32,748 nucleotides of DNA from Opitutia bacterium (lineage in GTDB: Bacteria > Verrucomicrobiota > Verrucomicrobiae > Opitutales > UBA953), in contig SFEJ01000026.1 in the NCBI GenBank assembly GCA_004558035.1, positions 1-32,748 on the forward strand. Direction: 5' to 3'. The notes under the pieces were generated by a model. That model was not told where the DNA came from. It was given only the letters and a program-made list of their open reading frames with translations, and did not search any database. Positions 24,013-32,748 of the stretch are shown here, one piece after another (position 1 is the first letter of the stretch; each line of letters opens with the position of its first letter). Made by a program: the position numbers and the translations under genes.

Positions 24013-24123
24013 GAAGGTGCGGTCGGACTGTTTTTTCGAAAGGTTCATGCACCTACATTCGCGGGTCGTGAGAAAAAATCACGCGGCGCGGCGGGAACGC
24101 CGGGCGGGCGGAGCGGGGCGCTT

Positions 24124-24165
24124 CGTGAGATTCGCGTGAGAAACGCGTCTGAATCGCGTGAGAAG
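24124..24165. repeat. Degenerate CGCGTGAGA array
   Basis: cgtgagatt / cgcgtgagaaa / cgcgtctgaat / cgcgtgagaagg: four drifted copies in the hppA upstream region. The rest of 23787-24246 holds the 174-bp element and the hppA promoter. I see no gene there. Confidence 0.55.
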
Positions 24166-24176
24166 GCAGGGGGAAC

Positions 24177-24206
24177 TTGACTTTCGCGGGAACGCGGGCG
24201 TAGATT
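24177..24206 (+). promoter_or_regulatory. Sigma-70-type promoter for hppA
   Basis: TTGACT (24177-24182), an 18-base spacer, and TAGATT (24201-24206) lie 40 bases upstream of the hppA ATG. The leader is pyrimidine-rich (tttttccgcttaattattcctt) and has no Shine-Dalgarno. Confidence 0.55.
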
Positions 24207-24246
24207 GCGAAACAAATTTTATCCTTTTTCCGCTTAATTATTCCTT

Positions 24247-26565
<2,319 letters not shown>

Positions 26566-26588
26566 GCAAGACGCCGGACGGCTATCGG

Positions 26589-26628
26589 ACGGCGGGCGAC
26601 CGAGGGTTTTCGGTCGCTCGCCGTTTTT
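26589..26628 (+). terminator. Intrinsic terminator after hppA
   Basis: ACGGCGGGCGACCGA (26589-26603) pairs with TCGGTCGCTCGCCGT (26610-26624) over 15 bp with one G-T pair, loop gggttt, followed by TTTT. The core is again GCGAC/GTCGC. Confidence 0.9.
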
Positions 26629-26672
26629 CGTTGTTTCCTTACGAATCGCCGTCGGTTATCGTTCCCGCCCTC

Positions 26673-27686
26673 ATGAAAGATACATTCCTCAGCCTGCTGT
26701 TCTGCGCGTTCGCCGCGTGCGTTCCCGCGACGCTTTCCGCCGCGGAGGAAATTCCCGACGACGCCGTTCCCGCGCGGGAAGTCTTCGACGCGAAGAACGC
26801 CGCGGTTCTCGGCGTCGTCGAAGGGCTCACGGAATACCTGCCCGTGTCCTCGACGGGGCACCTCATTCTCGCCAACAGCGCGCTCGGGCTGGACTCGGAC
26901 GCGCCGCTCGTGAGCCGCGACGGCGTCGGGCTCGTGCGCGCCCGCGACGGCTCGGAATTTTCCGTCAAGGAGGCGGCGGACGCGTATTCCATCATCATCC
27001 AGTTCGGCGCGATCGTCGCCGTGCTCTTCGCGTATTGGGGGCGGTGCACGGGAACGCTCGTCGGCGTGCTGCGCGGCGACGCGGCGAGCTGGCGCCTCTC
27101 GCGCAATCTGCTCGTCGCGTTCGTTCCCGCGGCGGGGCTGGGCTTTCTTTTTTCCGACAAGATCGAGGAGTTCCTGTTCAATCCCGCGACGGTGGCGGTC
27201 GCGCTCGTGGTCGGCGGCGTGCTGATGCTCGTCGTCGATCGCCGGCAGAAGACGCGCGCGGCGGGAACGCCTCCCGGCGCTCTTGAGGCGGGTCCCGACC
27301 TGCAGGAGCTTTCCGTGCGGCAGTCGCTGACGATCGGCGCGATGCAGTGCCTGGCGCTCTGGCCGGGCATGAGCCGTTCGATGGCGACGATTGTCGGCGG
27401 CTACGTCGCCGGGCTTTCGCCGCGCCGCGCGACGGAATTTTCGTTCCTGCTCGGGCTGATCACGCTTTCGGCGGCGTCGATCTACAAGACGCTGAAATGC
27501 GCGGAACAGATGCTCGATTCGTTCGGCGCGGGCGTTTCCGCGATCGGGCTCGCGGTGGCGTTCGTCGCGGCGTTTGCGTCGGTGAAATGGATGGTCGAAT
27601 GGATTTCCCGGCACGGGCTTTCGGCGTTCGCGTGGTACCGCTTCGCGCTCGCCGCCTGCGTGCTCGCGTGGACGTTCCTCCGCTGA
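26673..27686 (+). CDS. uppP: Undecaprenyl-diphosphatase (BacA/UppP type) with N-terminal extension
   Basis: 337 residues, against 265-290 for most relatives. UppP dephosphorylates undecaprenyl diphosphate at the outer face of the membrane to recycle the carrier for peptidoglycan and other envelope polymers. Diagnostic segments are GVVEGLTEYLPVSSTGH (47-63, with the paired glutamates E50 and E54) and PGMSRS (231-236). The extra length has two sources. One is an N-terminal signal-peptide-like stretch with a charged tail, roughly 1-40, before the first family helix. The other is a charged insert at about 78-100 between the first two conserved blocks. No Shine-Dalgarno is seen; TATCGT lies 10 bases upstream. 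A later start that removes the extension has no obvious candidate ATG before the conserved region. Confidence 0.93.
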   Translation: MKDTFLSLLFCAFAACVPATLSAAEEIPDDAVPAREVFDAKNAAVLGVVEGLTEYLPVSSTGHLILANSALGLDSDAPLVSRDGVGLVRARDGSEFSVKEAADAYSIIIQFGAIVAVLFAYWGRCTGTLVGVLRGDAASWRLSRNLLVAFVPAAGLGFLFSDKIEEFLFNPATVAVALVVGGVLMLVVDRRQKTRAAGTPPGALEAGPDLQELSVRQSLTIGAMQCLALWPGMSRSMATIVGGYVAGLSPRRATEFSFLLGLITLSAASIYKTLKCAEQMLDSFGAGVSAIGLAVAFVAAFASVKWMVEWISRHGLSAFAWYRFALAACVLAWTFLR

Positions 27687-27744
27687 AAAAAAAAGATCGC
27701 GCCGAGCCCGTCCGCGCGGGCTTGCGGCGCGGGAACGCGCGGCG

Positions 27745-27750
27745 TAAAAT
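27745..27750 (+). promoter_or_regulatory. -10-like TAAAAT close to the DHH gene start
   Basis: TAAAAT ends 7 bases before the chosen ATG at 27758. A second ATG at 27749 overlaps it. A transcript from this -10 would be essentially leaderless. Confidence 0.4.
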
Positions 27751-27757
27751 GCGCGCC

Positions 27758-28762
27758 ATGTATTTCAAAAACGAATCCGGACGTTTCGCGGAACTGCTCA
27801 AAAAACTCGACGGAAAGCGCGTCGCCGTGCTCGGGCACGTGCGCCCCGACGGCGACTGCATCGGCGCCCAGCTCGCGCTCTGCCGCATTCTGCGCGCGCG
27901 CGGCGCGGACGCCGTCTGCGTGAACCATCACGCCGTGCCCTACAATCTCAAGGGCTTCGTGCGCGACACGCCGTTCTTCCGCGAAGAGGAATTCGAAAAC
28001 GACGGGCGCGTCGCCGTCGCCGTCGATTGCGGCAGCCTTTCCCGCCTCGGGAAGTCGCTGCTCGAAAAGGCGTTCCCGCAGGGCGTCTTCGCCTCGATCG
28101 ACCACCACGAATCGAACGAGCGCTACGCGACGGAGGAGAACATCGTCGTCACGGACGCGGCCGCGACCTGCCACATTCTCGCCGGATTCTGCGCGGATCT
28201 CGGCGTCGAGATCGACGCGCCGCTCGCCGAGGCGCTCTACGTCGGCATCTGCACGGACACGGGCAATTTCCAGTACCCGCGCACGACGGGCGAGGTGATG
28301 GAGCTGGCGGCGCGGCTCGTGCGCGCGGGCGCGTCTCCGGCGGCGATTTCGCACGAGCTCTACGAGCAGGAAAAATTCTCCAAGCTCGCGCTGCTGCAGC
28401 GCTATCTGGCGACGGCGACGCTGCTCGCCGACGGCAAGGTCGCCGTCGCGTGGATTCCCAAGGACGCGTTCGCGGCGACGGGAACGACGCGCGAGGACGC
28501 GGAAAATTTCGTCAACTACCTGCGCAACGTCGCGGGCGTGAAGATCGCCTGCCAGCTCGAACAGTCGCACACGGGCGTGAAGGGAAGCATCCGCGTGAGC
28601 GACGACGCGCTGCGCGCGGACCTGCTCGCCGCGAAGCTCAACGGCGGCGGGCACGTCCGCGCGGCGGGCTTCAATCTGGACGGCGCGGACGTGGACCGCG
28701 ACCGCGGGCGGATCGTCGCCGTGCTGCTCGAGCATCTGCGGGAACGCGAAGCCGCGGCGTGA
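27758..28762 (+). CDS. DHH/DHHA1 phosphoesterase, NrnA-like
   Basis: 334 residues. The N-terminal DHH domain shows GHVRPDGDCIGAQ (26-38), VAVDCGS (about 87-93) and the DHH triad at 115-117 (SIDHHESN), which bind catalytic metal ions. GICTDTGNFQYPRTT is the following family block. The C-terminal DHHA1 domain carries GGGH at 296-299. The arrangement is that of NrnA and relatives, which degrade short oligoribonucleotides (nanoRNA) or pAp in the cytosol. Cyclic dinucleotide hydrolases share the fold, but no sensory or membrane domain is present here. The last 92 bases overlap the 3' end of the opposite-strand glycosylase gene. The start at 27758 is preferred over 27749; the TAAAAT hexamer upstream overlaps the latter. 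Confidence 0.87.
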   Translation: MYFKNESGRFAELLKKLDGKRVAVLGHVRPDGDCIGAQLALCRILRARGADAVCVNHHAVPYNLKGFVRDTPFFREEEFENDGRVAVAVDCGSLSRLGKSLLEKAFPQGVFASIDHHESNERYATEENIVVTDAAATCHILAGFCADLGVEIDAPLAEALYVGICTDTGNFQYPRTTGEVMELAARLVRAGASPAAISHELYEQEKFSKLALLQRYLATATLLADGKVAVAWIPKDAFAATGTTREDAENFVNYLRNVAGVKIACQLEQSHTGVKGSIRVSDDALRADLLAAKLNGGGHVRAAGFNLDGADVDRDRGRIVAVLLEHLREREAAA

Positions 28763-29270
28763 GCGCGTCGGAGAGGGCGTCGCGCCAGCGCGCGAGCTTT
28801 TCGTCGAAGGAAAGGCGCGCGGCGGCGGGGCTCGTCGAGGGCGCGCGGAGGATTTCGAGCGCGGGAACGGCGAAGAGCCGCGGGTGATGCCGCTTCAGCA
28901 GCCGGAACGCGGCGTCGCCGTTGCAGACGATTTTCCGGATTTCGGGAAAGGCGGCGAGCAGGGCGGGGACGTCGTTCGGCTCCACGTCGCGGATGGCGGA
29001 GTCGAGACTGCCCGGATGCGTTCCCGCGCCGACGACGTCCCAGAGCCCGACGCCCGCGCGCTTGAGCGCGGCGACGCGCGCGGCGTAGTCCGCTTCCGGA
29101 GAAAACCCGCAGAGCGCCCCCGCGATTTTCCAAAAGGCGTTGCGCGGGAACGCGTAGTATTGCCCGCGGGCGAGCGAGACTTCGCCGGGCAGCGAGCCGA
29201 GAATCAGCACGCGCGCTCCCGCGGCGACCGCCGGCGGAAAGGAGAATTTTTTCGCGGGAAGGGAATCCAT
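28671..29270 (-). CDS. Mug/HDG-type uracil-DNA glycosylase superfamily protein
   Basis: 199 residues. The conserved start LILGSLPGEVSLARGQYYAF (23-42), then PRNAFWKIAGALCGF, places it in the group of single-domain uracil-DNA glycosylase relatives annotated as hypoxanthine (deoxyinosine)-DNA glycosylase. GVGLWDVVGAG and the C-terminal LEILRAPSTSPAAA are further family blocks. Such enzymes excise deaminated bases to start base-excision repair. The family usually ends near residue 165-170. The last 30 residues here are Arg-rich and encoded antisense to the end of the DHH gene, so they may simply be run-on to the next stop. Transcription converges with the DHH gene. No Shine-Dalgarno is visible. 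Confidence 0.85.
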   Translation of the reverse strand: MDSLPAKKFSFPPAVAAGARVLILGSLPGEVSLARGQYYAFPRNAFWKIAGALCGFSPEADYAARVAALKRAGVGLWDVVGAGTHPGSLDSAIRDVEPNDVPALLAAFPEIRKIVCNGDAAFRLLKRHHPRLFAVPALEILRAPSTSPAAARLSFDEKLARWRDALSDALTPRLRVPADARAARRRSARGRGPRPRRPD

Positions 29271-29360
29271 CGACCCGCCATTTTTCGGCGCCGCGCCGCC
29301 CCGGGCAAGCGCGATTTTCGGAATCTTCGAAAAAAAGCTTTTCAGACGCGGGCGCGTGCG

Positions 29361-29366
29361 TATGAT
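29361..29366 (+). promoter_or_regulatory. -10-like TATGAT close to the agmatine deiminase start
   Basis: TATGAT ends 8 bases before the ATG at 29375. The intervening ttccgttc has no Shine-Dalgarno. This again suggests a leaderless or nearly leaderless mRNA. Confidence 0.4.
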
Positions 29367-29374
29367 TTCCGTTC

Positions 29375-30424
29375 ATGGAAAATAATGAAACGCCGAAGGC
29401 TCTCGGTTTCCGCATGCCCGCGGAATGGGAGAAACACGCCGCGATCTGGCTGACTTGGCCGACGAATCCCGCGCTCTGGCCGGGACATTTCGAAGCGCTG
29501 CTCGAACAATACGCCGCGTTCGTCGCGACGATCACGCGTTTCGAGCCCGTGCGCCTCAACTGCGCCTCGGGAGCGCTCGAAGCCCAGGCGCGCAGATATC
29601 TCGAAGCCGCGAAAGCGGACTTTTCCGTTTTGGAATTTTTCGACCACCCGGCGAACGACGTCTGGTGCCGCGACCACGGACCGCTTTTCGTCAAAAACGA
29701 CGTGACCGGCGAAGTCGCCGTGACGGACTGGATCTTCAACGGCTGGGGCGGGAAATTCACCGCGAATCTCGACAACGAAATTCCCGCCCGCGTCGCGGAA
29801 TCGCTCGGCATGCGGCGTTTCGCGTTCCCGTTCGAGCTCGAAGGCGGCGCGATCGAGCTGAGCGGCGACGGCCTGCTGCTCACGACCGAATGCGTCCAGA
29901 AAAACCCGAACCGCGCCGCCGGCCGCGACGACGCCGCTTTCGAGGCCGCGCTCAAAAACGGGCTCGGCGTGAACGAGATTCTGTGGATTTCCGAAGGGCT
30001 CGCGGACGACGACACCGACGGGCACATCGACAATCTCGCGCGCTTCGTCGCGCCGCGCGCGATACTTGCCGTTTCGGACAAGAACGACGGACACGCGAAC
30101 GCGGCGCCGCTCCGCCGCAATCTCGAACAGCTCCGCGCCATGAAGACGCCCGAAGGCGGACGCTTCGACGTCATCGAACTCCCGATGCCGGAACCGTTCT
30201 CGCGCGCCGGGCGCGACCTGCCGCCGAGCTATGCGAATTTTCTGATCCTGAACGACGCGGTCATCGTTCCCGCCTACGGACAGAGCGGCGACGCGCGCGC
30301 GCAGGGCATCATCGCCGAGGCTTTCCCGGGACGGAAAGTCATCGGGCTCGATTCGAGCATCATTCTCATCGAAGGCGGCTCGTTCCACTGCCTTTCGCAG
30401 CAGGAACCGGCGAGCGGGAAATAG
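29375..30424 (+). CDS. aguA: Agmatine deiminase
   Basis: 349 residues of the pentein fold. The enzyme hydrolyses agmatine to N-carbamoylputrescine and ammonia in polyamine synthesis or agmatine use. Conserved segments are the N-terminal AEWEKHAAIWLTWP (16-29), VWCRDHGPLFV (96-106), ELEGGAIELSGDG (154-166), DGHIDNLARF with H217 and D219, and the catalytic Cys C339 in GGSFHCLSQQEP. The length and the GG-x-FHC-x-x-QQ ending fit agmatine deiminase better than secreted peptidyl-arginine deiminases, which are longer. There is no signal peptide, so it is cytosolic. A partner carbamoylputrescine amidase (aguB) is often adjacent but is absent here; instead an ArsR-type regulator follows 29 bases later. 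Confidence 0.92.
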   Translation: MENNETPKALGFRMPAEWEKHAAIWLTWPTNPALWPGHFEALLEQYAAFVATITRFEPVRLNCASGALEAQARRYLEAAKADFSVLEFFDHPANDVWCRDHGPLFVKNDVTGEVAVTDWIFNGWGGKFTANLDNEIPARVAESLGMRRFAFPFELEGGAIELSGDGLLLTTECVQKNPNRAAGRDDAAFEAALKNGLGVNEILWISEGLADDDTDGHIDNLARFVAPRAILAVSDKNDGHANAAPLRRNLEQLRAMKTPEGGRFDVIELPMPEPFSRAGRDLPPSYANFLILNDAVIVPAYGQSGDARAQGIIAEAFPGRKVIGLDSSIILIEGGSFHCLSQQEPASGK

Positions 30425-30453
30425 AGTTTTCAAAAACGGAAAGGAAAGATTTT

Positions 30454-30921
30454 ATGACGGCTGAACAGATTTTCAGAATTCTCGGCAACAAAATCCGGCT
30501 GCGCCTGCTTTGCCTTCTGCGGGAACGCGATCTGCGCGTCGGCGACCTGCAGGCGATCACGGGGCTGCCGACGGCGATGGTCTCCAAGGATCTGATGCGG
30601 CTGCGCGCGCGCGGGCTCGTCTCCGCTGTGCGGCGCGGCGTCTCGATCACGTATTCGATTCCGAAGACGGCGGAGACCGACGCGCTGCGGGCGCTGCTCG
30701 CCGACGCTGCGGCGCTGATGCCTCCGGAAATCGCCGAGGACGCGGCGAAGCTGAGCCGCCACGTTCCCGCCGAGGCGCCGCGCACCGACGCGCCGGAAAA
30801 ATCCTTCGTCGGGAACGCGCCCCGCGCGGAAAAACGTCGCGCGCCCGCGGCGAAGGCGGTGCCGCACGTTCCCGCGGAGCCGGAAGGGCATTTCGCGGGC
30901 CTTCCGCCGAATCTGCTCTGA
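30454..30921 (+). CDS. ArsR-type winged-helix transcriptional regulator
   Basis: 155 residues. Residues 1-75 form a winged helix of the ArsR/SmtB type: MTAEQIFRILGNKIRLRLLCLL, VGDLQAITGLPTAMVSKDL as recognition helix, then RARGLVSAVRRGVSITYSI as wing. The metal-sensing motif ELCVCDL of classical ArsR proteins is replaced by RDLRVGDL and there is only one cysteine, so it probably does not sense metals through that site. The C-terminal half (about 95-155) is Ala/Pro/basic and low in complexity. AAGGA lies 8 bases upstream of the ATG, a clear ribosome-binding site. It follows aguA by 29 bases and is probably co-transcribed, but what it controls is not visible. A bidirectional terminator follows. 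Confidence 0.85.
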   Translation: MTAEQIFRILGNKIRLRLLCLLRERDLRVGDLQAITGLPTAMVSKDLMRLRARGLVSAVRRGVSITYSIPKTAETDALRALLADAAALMPPEIAEDAAKLSRHVPAEAPRTDAPEKSFVGNAPRAEKRRAPAAKAVPHVPAEPEGHFAGLPPNLL

Positions 30922-30940
30922 CGCCGCGCGCGCCCGGCGC

Positions 30941-30985
30941 AAAAAAACGTTCCCGCGGGAGTTTCCCCACGGGAACGTTTTTTTT
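30941..30985. terminator. Bidirectional terminator built from the GGGAACG motif
   Basis: AAAAAAACGTTCCCG (30941-30955) pairs perfectly with CGGGAACGTTTTTTT (30970-30984), a 15-bp stem with flanking A and T runs. It separates the convergent ArsR-type and RRM genes and should work in both directions. Confidence 0.92.
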
Positions 30986-31008
30986 CGTCGGAAAAATCCG
31001 AACCGCAC

Positions 31009-31509
31009 TCAGTCGACGGTGCCGTCGAAGGTGCGCGGGCCGCGGCTGAAGCCGCCCGGACGCTTCGCGCCGAAGGGGCGCTTCTTGAATCCGCCTTCGC
31101 GGCGCGGGCCGCCGAAAGCCGGACGTTCGCCGCCGAAACCGCCTTCGCGACGCGGACCGCCGAACGCGGGGCGCTTGGCGCCGAATCCGCCCGGACGCTT
31201 CGCGCCGAATTTGCCGGCGCCGCCGAAGCCGCGGCGTTCCCGCGGGGCGGGAGCGTTTTCTTCGCGCGGGCGCGCCACGTTCACCTTGAGCGGGCGCCCC
31301 ATGAATTCGACGCCTTCCGTATTCTTGATGGCGACCTGCGCCTCTTCCGGCGTGGACATCACGACGAAGCCGAAGCCCCGCGCGCGTCCCGTAAATTTGT
31401 CGCGCATCACTTCCGCGGATTCCACCGTGCCGAATCGGCTGAAGTGCTGTTTGAGGTCGTCCTCGCTGGTCTCCCAGGCGAGATTGCCGACGAATAACTT
31501 ATTGTCCAT
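31009..31509 (-). CDS. RRM RNA-binding protein with Arg/Gly-rich tail
   Basis: 166 residues. Residues 1-80 are one RNA-recognition motif, with RNP2 as KLFVGNL (4-10) and RNP1 as RGFGFVVM (44-51), of the type found in cyanobacterial Rbp and other bacterial single-RRM proteins. The rest is a Gly/Arg/Phe/Pro-rich tail with two copies of a 16-residue unit beginning AFGGPRREGGF, plus several GFGAKRP units. This arrangement is like glycine-rich RNA-binding proteins that act as RNA chaperones, often cold-induced. The target RNAs are unknown. It shares no transcript with its neighbours: a terminator lies on each side. A GC-rich hairpin stands in its upstream region. Confidence 0.93.
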   Translation of the reverse strand: MDNKLFVGNLAWETSEDDLKQHFSRFGTVESAEVMRDKFTGRARGFGFVVMSTPEEAQVAIKNTEGVEFMGRPLKVNVARPREENAPAPRERRGFGGAGKFGAKRPGGFGAKRPAFGGPRREGGFGGERPAFGGPRREGGFKKRPFGAKRPGGFSRGPRTFDGTVD

Positions 31510-31627
31510 TTATAACTTGCTGTCTGACTTTTTACGTCGCTTCAGCGTTCCCGACCGTCGGGTTTCGAGAGCTCCGGAAATCTCCGGGCGCGCTCACCAT
31601 CTGAAACAACGGGTTTTCATGAAAAAA

Positions 31628-31659
31628 CCGGCGCGCAGTCTCGCGATTTCTCGCGCCGG
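31628..31659 (-). promoter_or_regulatory. GC-rich hairpin in the upstream region of the RRM gene
   Basis: CCGGCGCG (31628-31635) pairs with CGCGCCGG (31652-31659) around a 16-base loop, about 120 bases upstream of the RRM start. A weaker ggtttt-catgaa-aaaacc stem adjoins it. It could be part of a structured 5' leader, but no promoter has been placed. Confidence 0.35.
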
Positions 31660-31670
31660 ACGCAACGCCA

Positions 31671-31704
31671 AAAAAAAGCGTTCCCGCGAAAGGAACGCTT
31701 TTTT
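31671..31704 (-). terminator. Terminator of efp, built from the GGGAACG motif
   Basis: AAAAAAGCGTTCC (31672-31684) pairs with GGAACGCTTTTTT (31692-31704), loop cgcgaaa, with a T-run on the minus strand after the stem. It lies 22 bases beyond the efp stop. Confidence 0.88.
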
Positions 31705-31725
31705 CGGAAAGAAGGAAAACGCGGA

Positions 31726-32289
31726 TCACGCGCGGCCGAGATAGGCCTTGTTTTCCGTGCTGATGCGGATGACTTCGCCTTCCGCGATGAAGAGCGGAAC
31801 CATGACCGTGAGACCGGATTCGATCTTGACCGCTTTCTGCGCGTTGCCCGAAGTGTTGCCCTTGACGGCGGGCGGCGCTTCGACGACCTTCACGTTCACC
31901 GACGCCGGAAGATTCACCGAAACCGGCTTTTCTTCGACGAAGAGCACGTCGTAGGTCTGACCTTCGATCAGGAAGCCCGCGGAATCCTTCAGCGACGCCG
32001 CCGGAATCGGAAATTCTTCGAACGTCTCCGCGTCCGAGAACACGTAGTTGCCGTCCGCCTGGTAAAGAAGTTCGAGCTGCTTGATCGAATTGTCGAGCAC
32101 GTCGAAGGAGGCGCCGATGTTCGTGCGGACCGGAATGACGCGACCCGAAGCGAGCGAACGCAGTTCCATCTGGCAGTAGGAAGCGTTGTTCGGAGGCGTG
32201 CGGACCTGGCACTCCAGCACGAGGCAGAGATCGTTGTTGTAGCGGATGATGTTTTTGCGCTTGATGTTGTTGACGGTGGTATTTGCCAT
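31726..32289 (-). CDS. efp: Elongation factor P with atypical tip residue
   Basis: 187 residues, normal for EF-P, with all three domains: the KOW-like N-terminal domain, the OB domain with LLYQADGNYVFSDAETFEEF, and the C-terminal domain with VKGNTSGNAQKAVKIESGLT and VPLFIAEGEVIRIST. EF-P binds beside the P-site tRNA and relieves stalling at proline runs. The loop that touches the tRNA reads RTPPNNASY, where E. coli has KPGKGQAF; aligning back from LRSL, Asn falls at the position of the beta-lysylated Lys34. Neither Lys nor Arg is available for the known modifications. The frame extends upstream, but homology starts at MANTTVNN. No modification enzyme gene (epmA, epmB, earP) is in the window. 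Confidence 0.93.
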   Translation of the reverse strand: MANTTVNNIKRKNIIRYNNDLCLVLECQVRTPPNNASYCQMELRSLASGRVIPVRTNIGASFDVLDNSIKQLELLYQADGNYVFSDAETFEEFPIPAASLKDSAGFLIEGQTYDVLFVEEKPVSVNLPASVNVKVVEAPPAVKGNTSGNAQKAVKIESGLTVMVPLFIAEGEVIRISTENKAYLGRA

Positions 32290-32403
32290 AAGTCGTGAAA
32301 AAATCTCAAAACCGCTTTTCCGCGTCAAGCGCGATTTTGCGGAGCCCCGCTTTTCCGCCGCGGGAACGCGGACCTCAGGCGACGCCGAGGCGCGACATTT
32401 CTC

Positions 32404-32432
32404 TTGACAGTTGTGGTGCACATCTGTTGATT
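32404..32432 (+). promoter_or_regulatory. Possible promoter upstream of the last gene
   Basis: A perfect TTGACA (32404-32409), a 17-base spacer, and a weak TTGATT (32427-32432). It points to the gene starting at 32515 and would give a leader of about 75 bases. The -10 is poor. Confidence 0.35.
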
Positions 32433-32514
32433 GTAGTCATAAAAATCGAAGCGTTTCCGTCGCGGGCGGGCGTTTCGTTCGTTTCTTCTCCCGCACCCAA
32501 AAATTCTTCCGCCC

Positions 32515-32748
32515 ATGAAAAACGTTCGATTTCCTCTCGCTTTTTTGAGTTTCGCCGCGCTCGCGCTCGCCTGCGCGCGTCCGTGCCTTCGCGCCGACGA
32601 ACCCGTCGATTGGAAGGCGGGGCTCGACGCTTCCGGACAAGGCGAATTCTCGCTCGACGAGAAAAAGCGCATTTTCGAGCAACTGAAGAAGACGGACGAC
32701 TTTCGTTCTCTGCCCGAGATCTGGCAGAAACTGGTCGCCGAAAACGTG
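32515..32748 (+). CDS. Exported protein of unknown function, N-terminal part (runs off the right edge)
   Basis: 78 residues visible. A signal peptide with basic start and hydrophobic core (MKNVRFPLAFLSFAALALAC) ends near ARPCLRA, with likely cleavage before DEPVDW. Cys20 sits where a lipoprotein cysteine could be, but the preceding residues (A-L-A) do not match a strict lipobox, so cleavage by signal peptidase I is more likely. The mature part begins with DWKAGLDASGQGEFSLDEKK and then RIFEQLKKTDDFRSLPEIWQ, helical and charged. I do not recognise the family. It diverges from efp across a 225-base region that contains a TTGACA element. Confidence 0.75.
   Translation, partial: MKNVRFPLAFLSFAALALACARPCLRADEPVDWKAGLDASGQGEFSLDEKKRIFEQLKKTDDFRSLPEIWQKLVAENV

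Noticed and set aside
23828..24052. Small open frames inside the 174-bp inverted-repeat element
   Set aside because: No recognisable domain, and the sequence is better explained as a short repeat element.

Overview
The window reads as chromosomal DNA of a high-GC, Gram-negative bacterium, most probably a member of the Verrucomicrobiota (Opitutia-like). The main reasons are a large secreted protein with autotransporter-type beta-strand repeats and a C-terminal PEP-CTERM sorting tail, a DUF2851 protein, a DUF2157/GDYXXLXY pair, a membrane pyrophosphatase, apolipoprotein N-acyltransferase (which implies an outer membrane), and many starts without a Shine-Dalgarno sequence. The taxonomic call is inference. 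No rRNA, tRNA, CRISPR array, phage gene or transposase was seen.

Layout. Bases 1-841 hold the N-terminal part of a Clp-type AAA ATPase on the minus strand. nadE follows on the plus strand (1397-3373). From 18.6 kb down to 3.6 kb runs a block of 13 genes all on the minus strand. In transcription order they are a HemX/CcsA-like protein, hemA, DUF2157, GDYXXLXY, lnt, argD, a MenE-like ligase, tgt, a YqaE-type proteolipid, DUF2851, a SpoU-family methyltransferase, murF and gltX. Divergent from it is trpB (18727-19950), followed by a repeat-rich non-coding stretch. Next come the 1078-residue PEP-CTERM protein (minus) and a 174-bp element with perfect 18-bp inverted termini. A plus-strand series follows: hppA, uppP and a DHH phosphoesterase. 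A Mug/HDG-type glycosylase (minus) overlaps the DHH gene tail to tail. Then come an agmatine deiminase and an ArsR-type regulator (plus), an RRM protein and elongation factor P (minus), and the start of an unknown exported protein (plus).

Most genes are housekeeping: translation (gltX, efp, tgt, methyltransferase), cell envelope (murF, uppP, lnt), tetrapyrrole and cofactors (hemA, hemX, nadE, possible menE), amino acids (argD, trpB) and energy (hppA). Several carry unusual residues: EF-P has Asn where the modified Lys/Arg normally sits, Tgt has lost two of three zinc cysteines, and HemA lacks most of its dimerisation domain.

The most striking signal is not a gene. A short word, GCGGGAACG and its complement CGTTCCCGC, recurs throughout the window in both orientations and all reading frames. 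I counted about 150 copies of its GGGAAC/GTTCCC core by eye, against roughly 20 expected from composition. Inverted pairs of it form transcription terminators. This resembles HIP1 of cyanobacteria and the DNA uptake sequences of Neisseria and Pasteurellaceae. Other non-coding signals are short degenerate tandem 'rhyming' arrays (three of which span stop codons), a family of GCGAC/GTCGC hairpins, and -10-like hexamers so close to start codons that several mRNAs may be leaderless.
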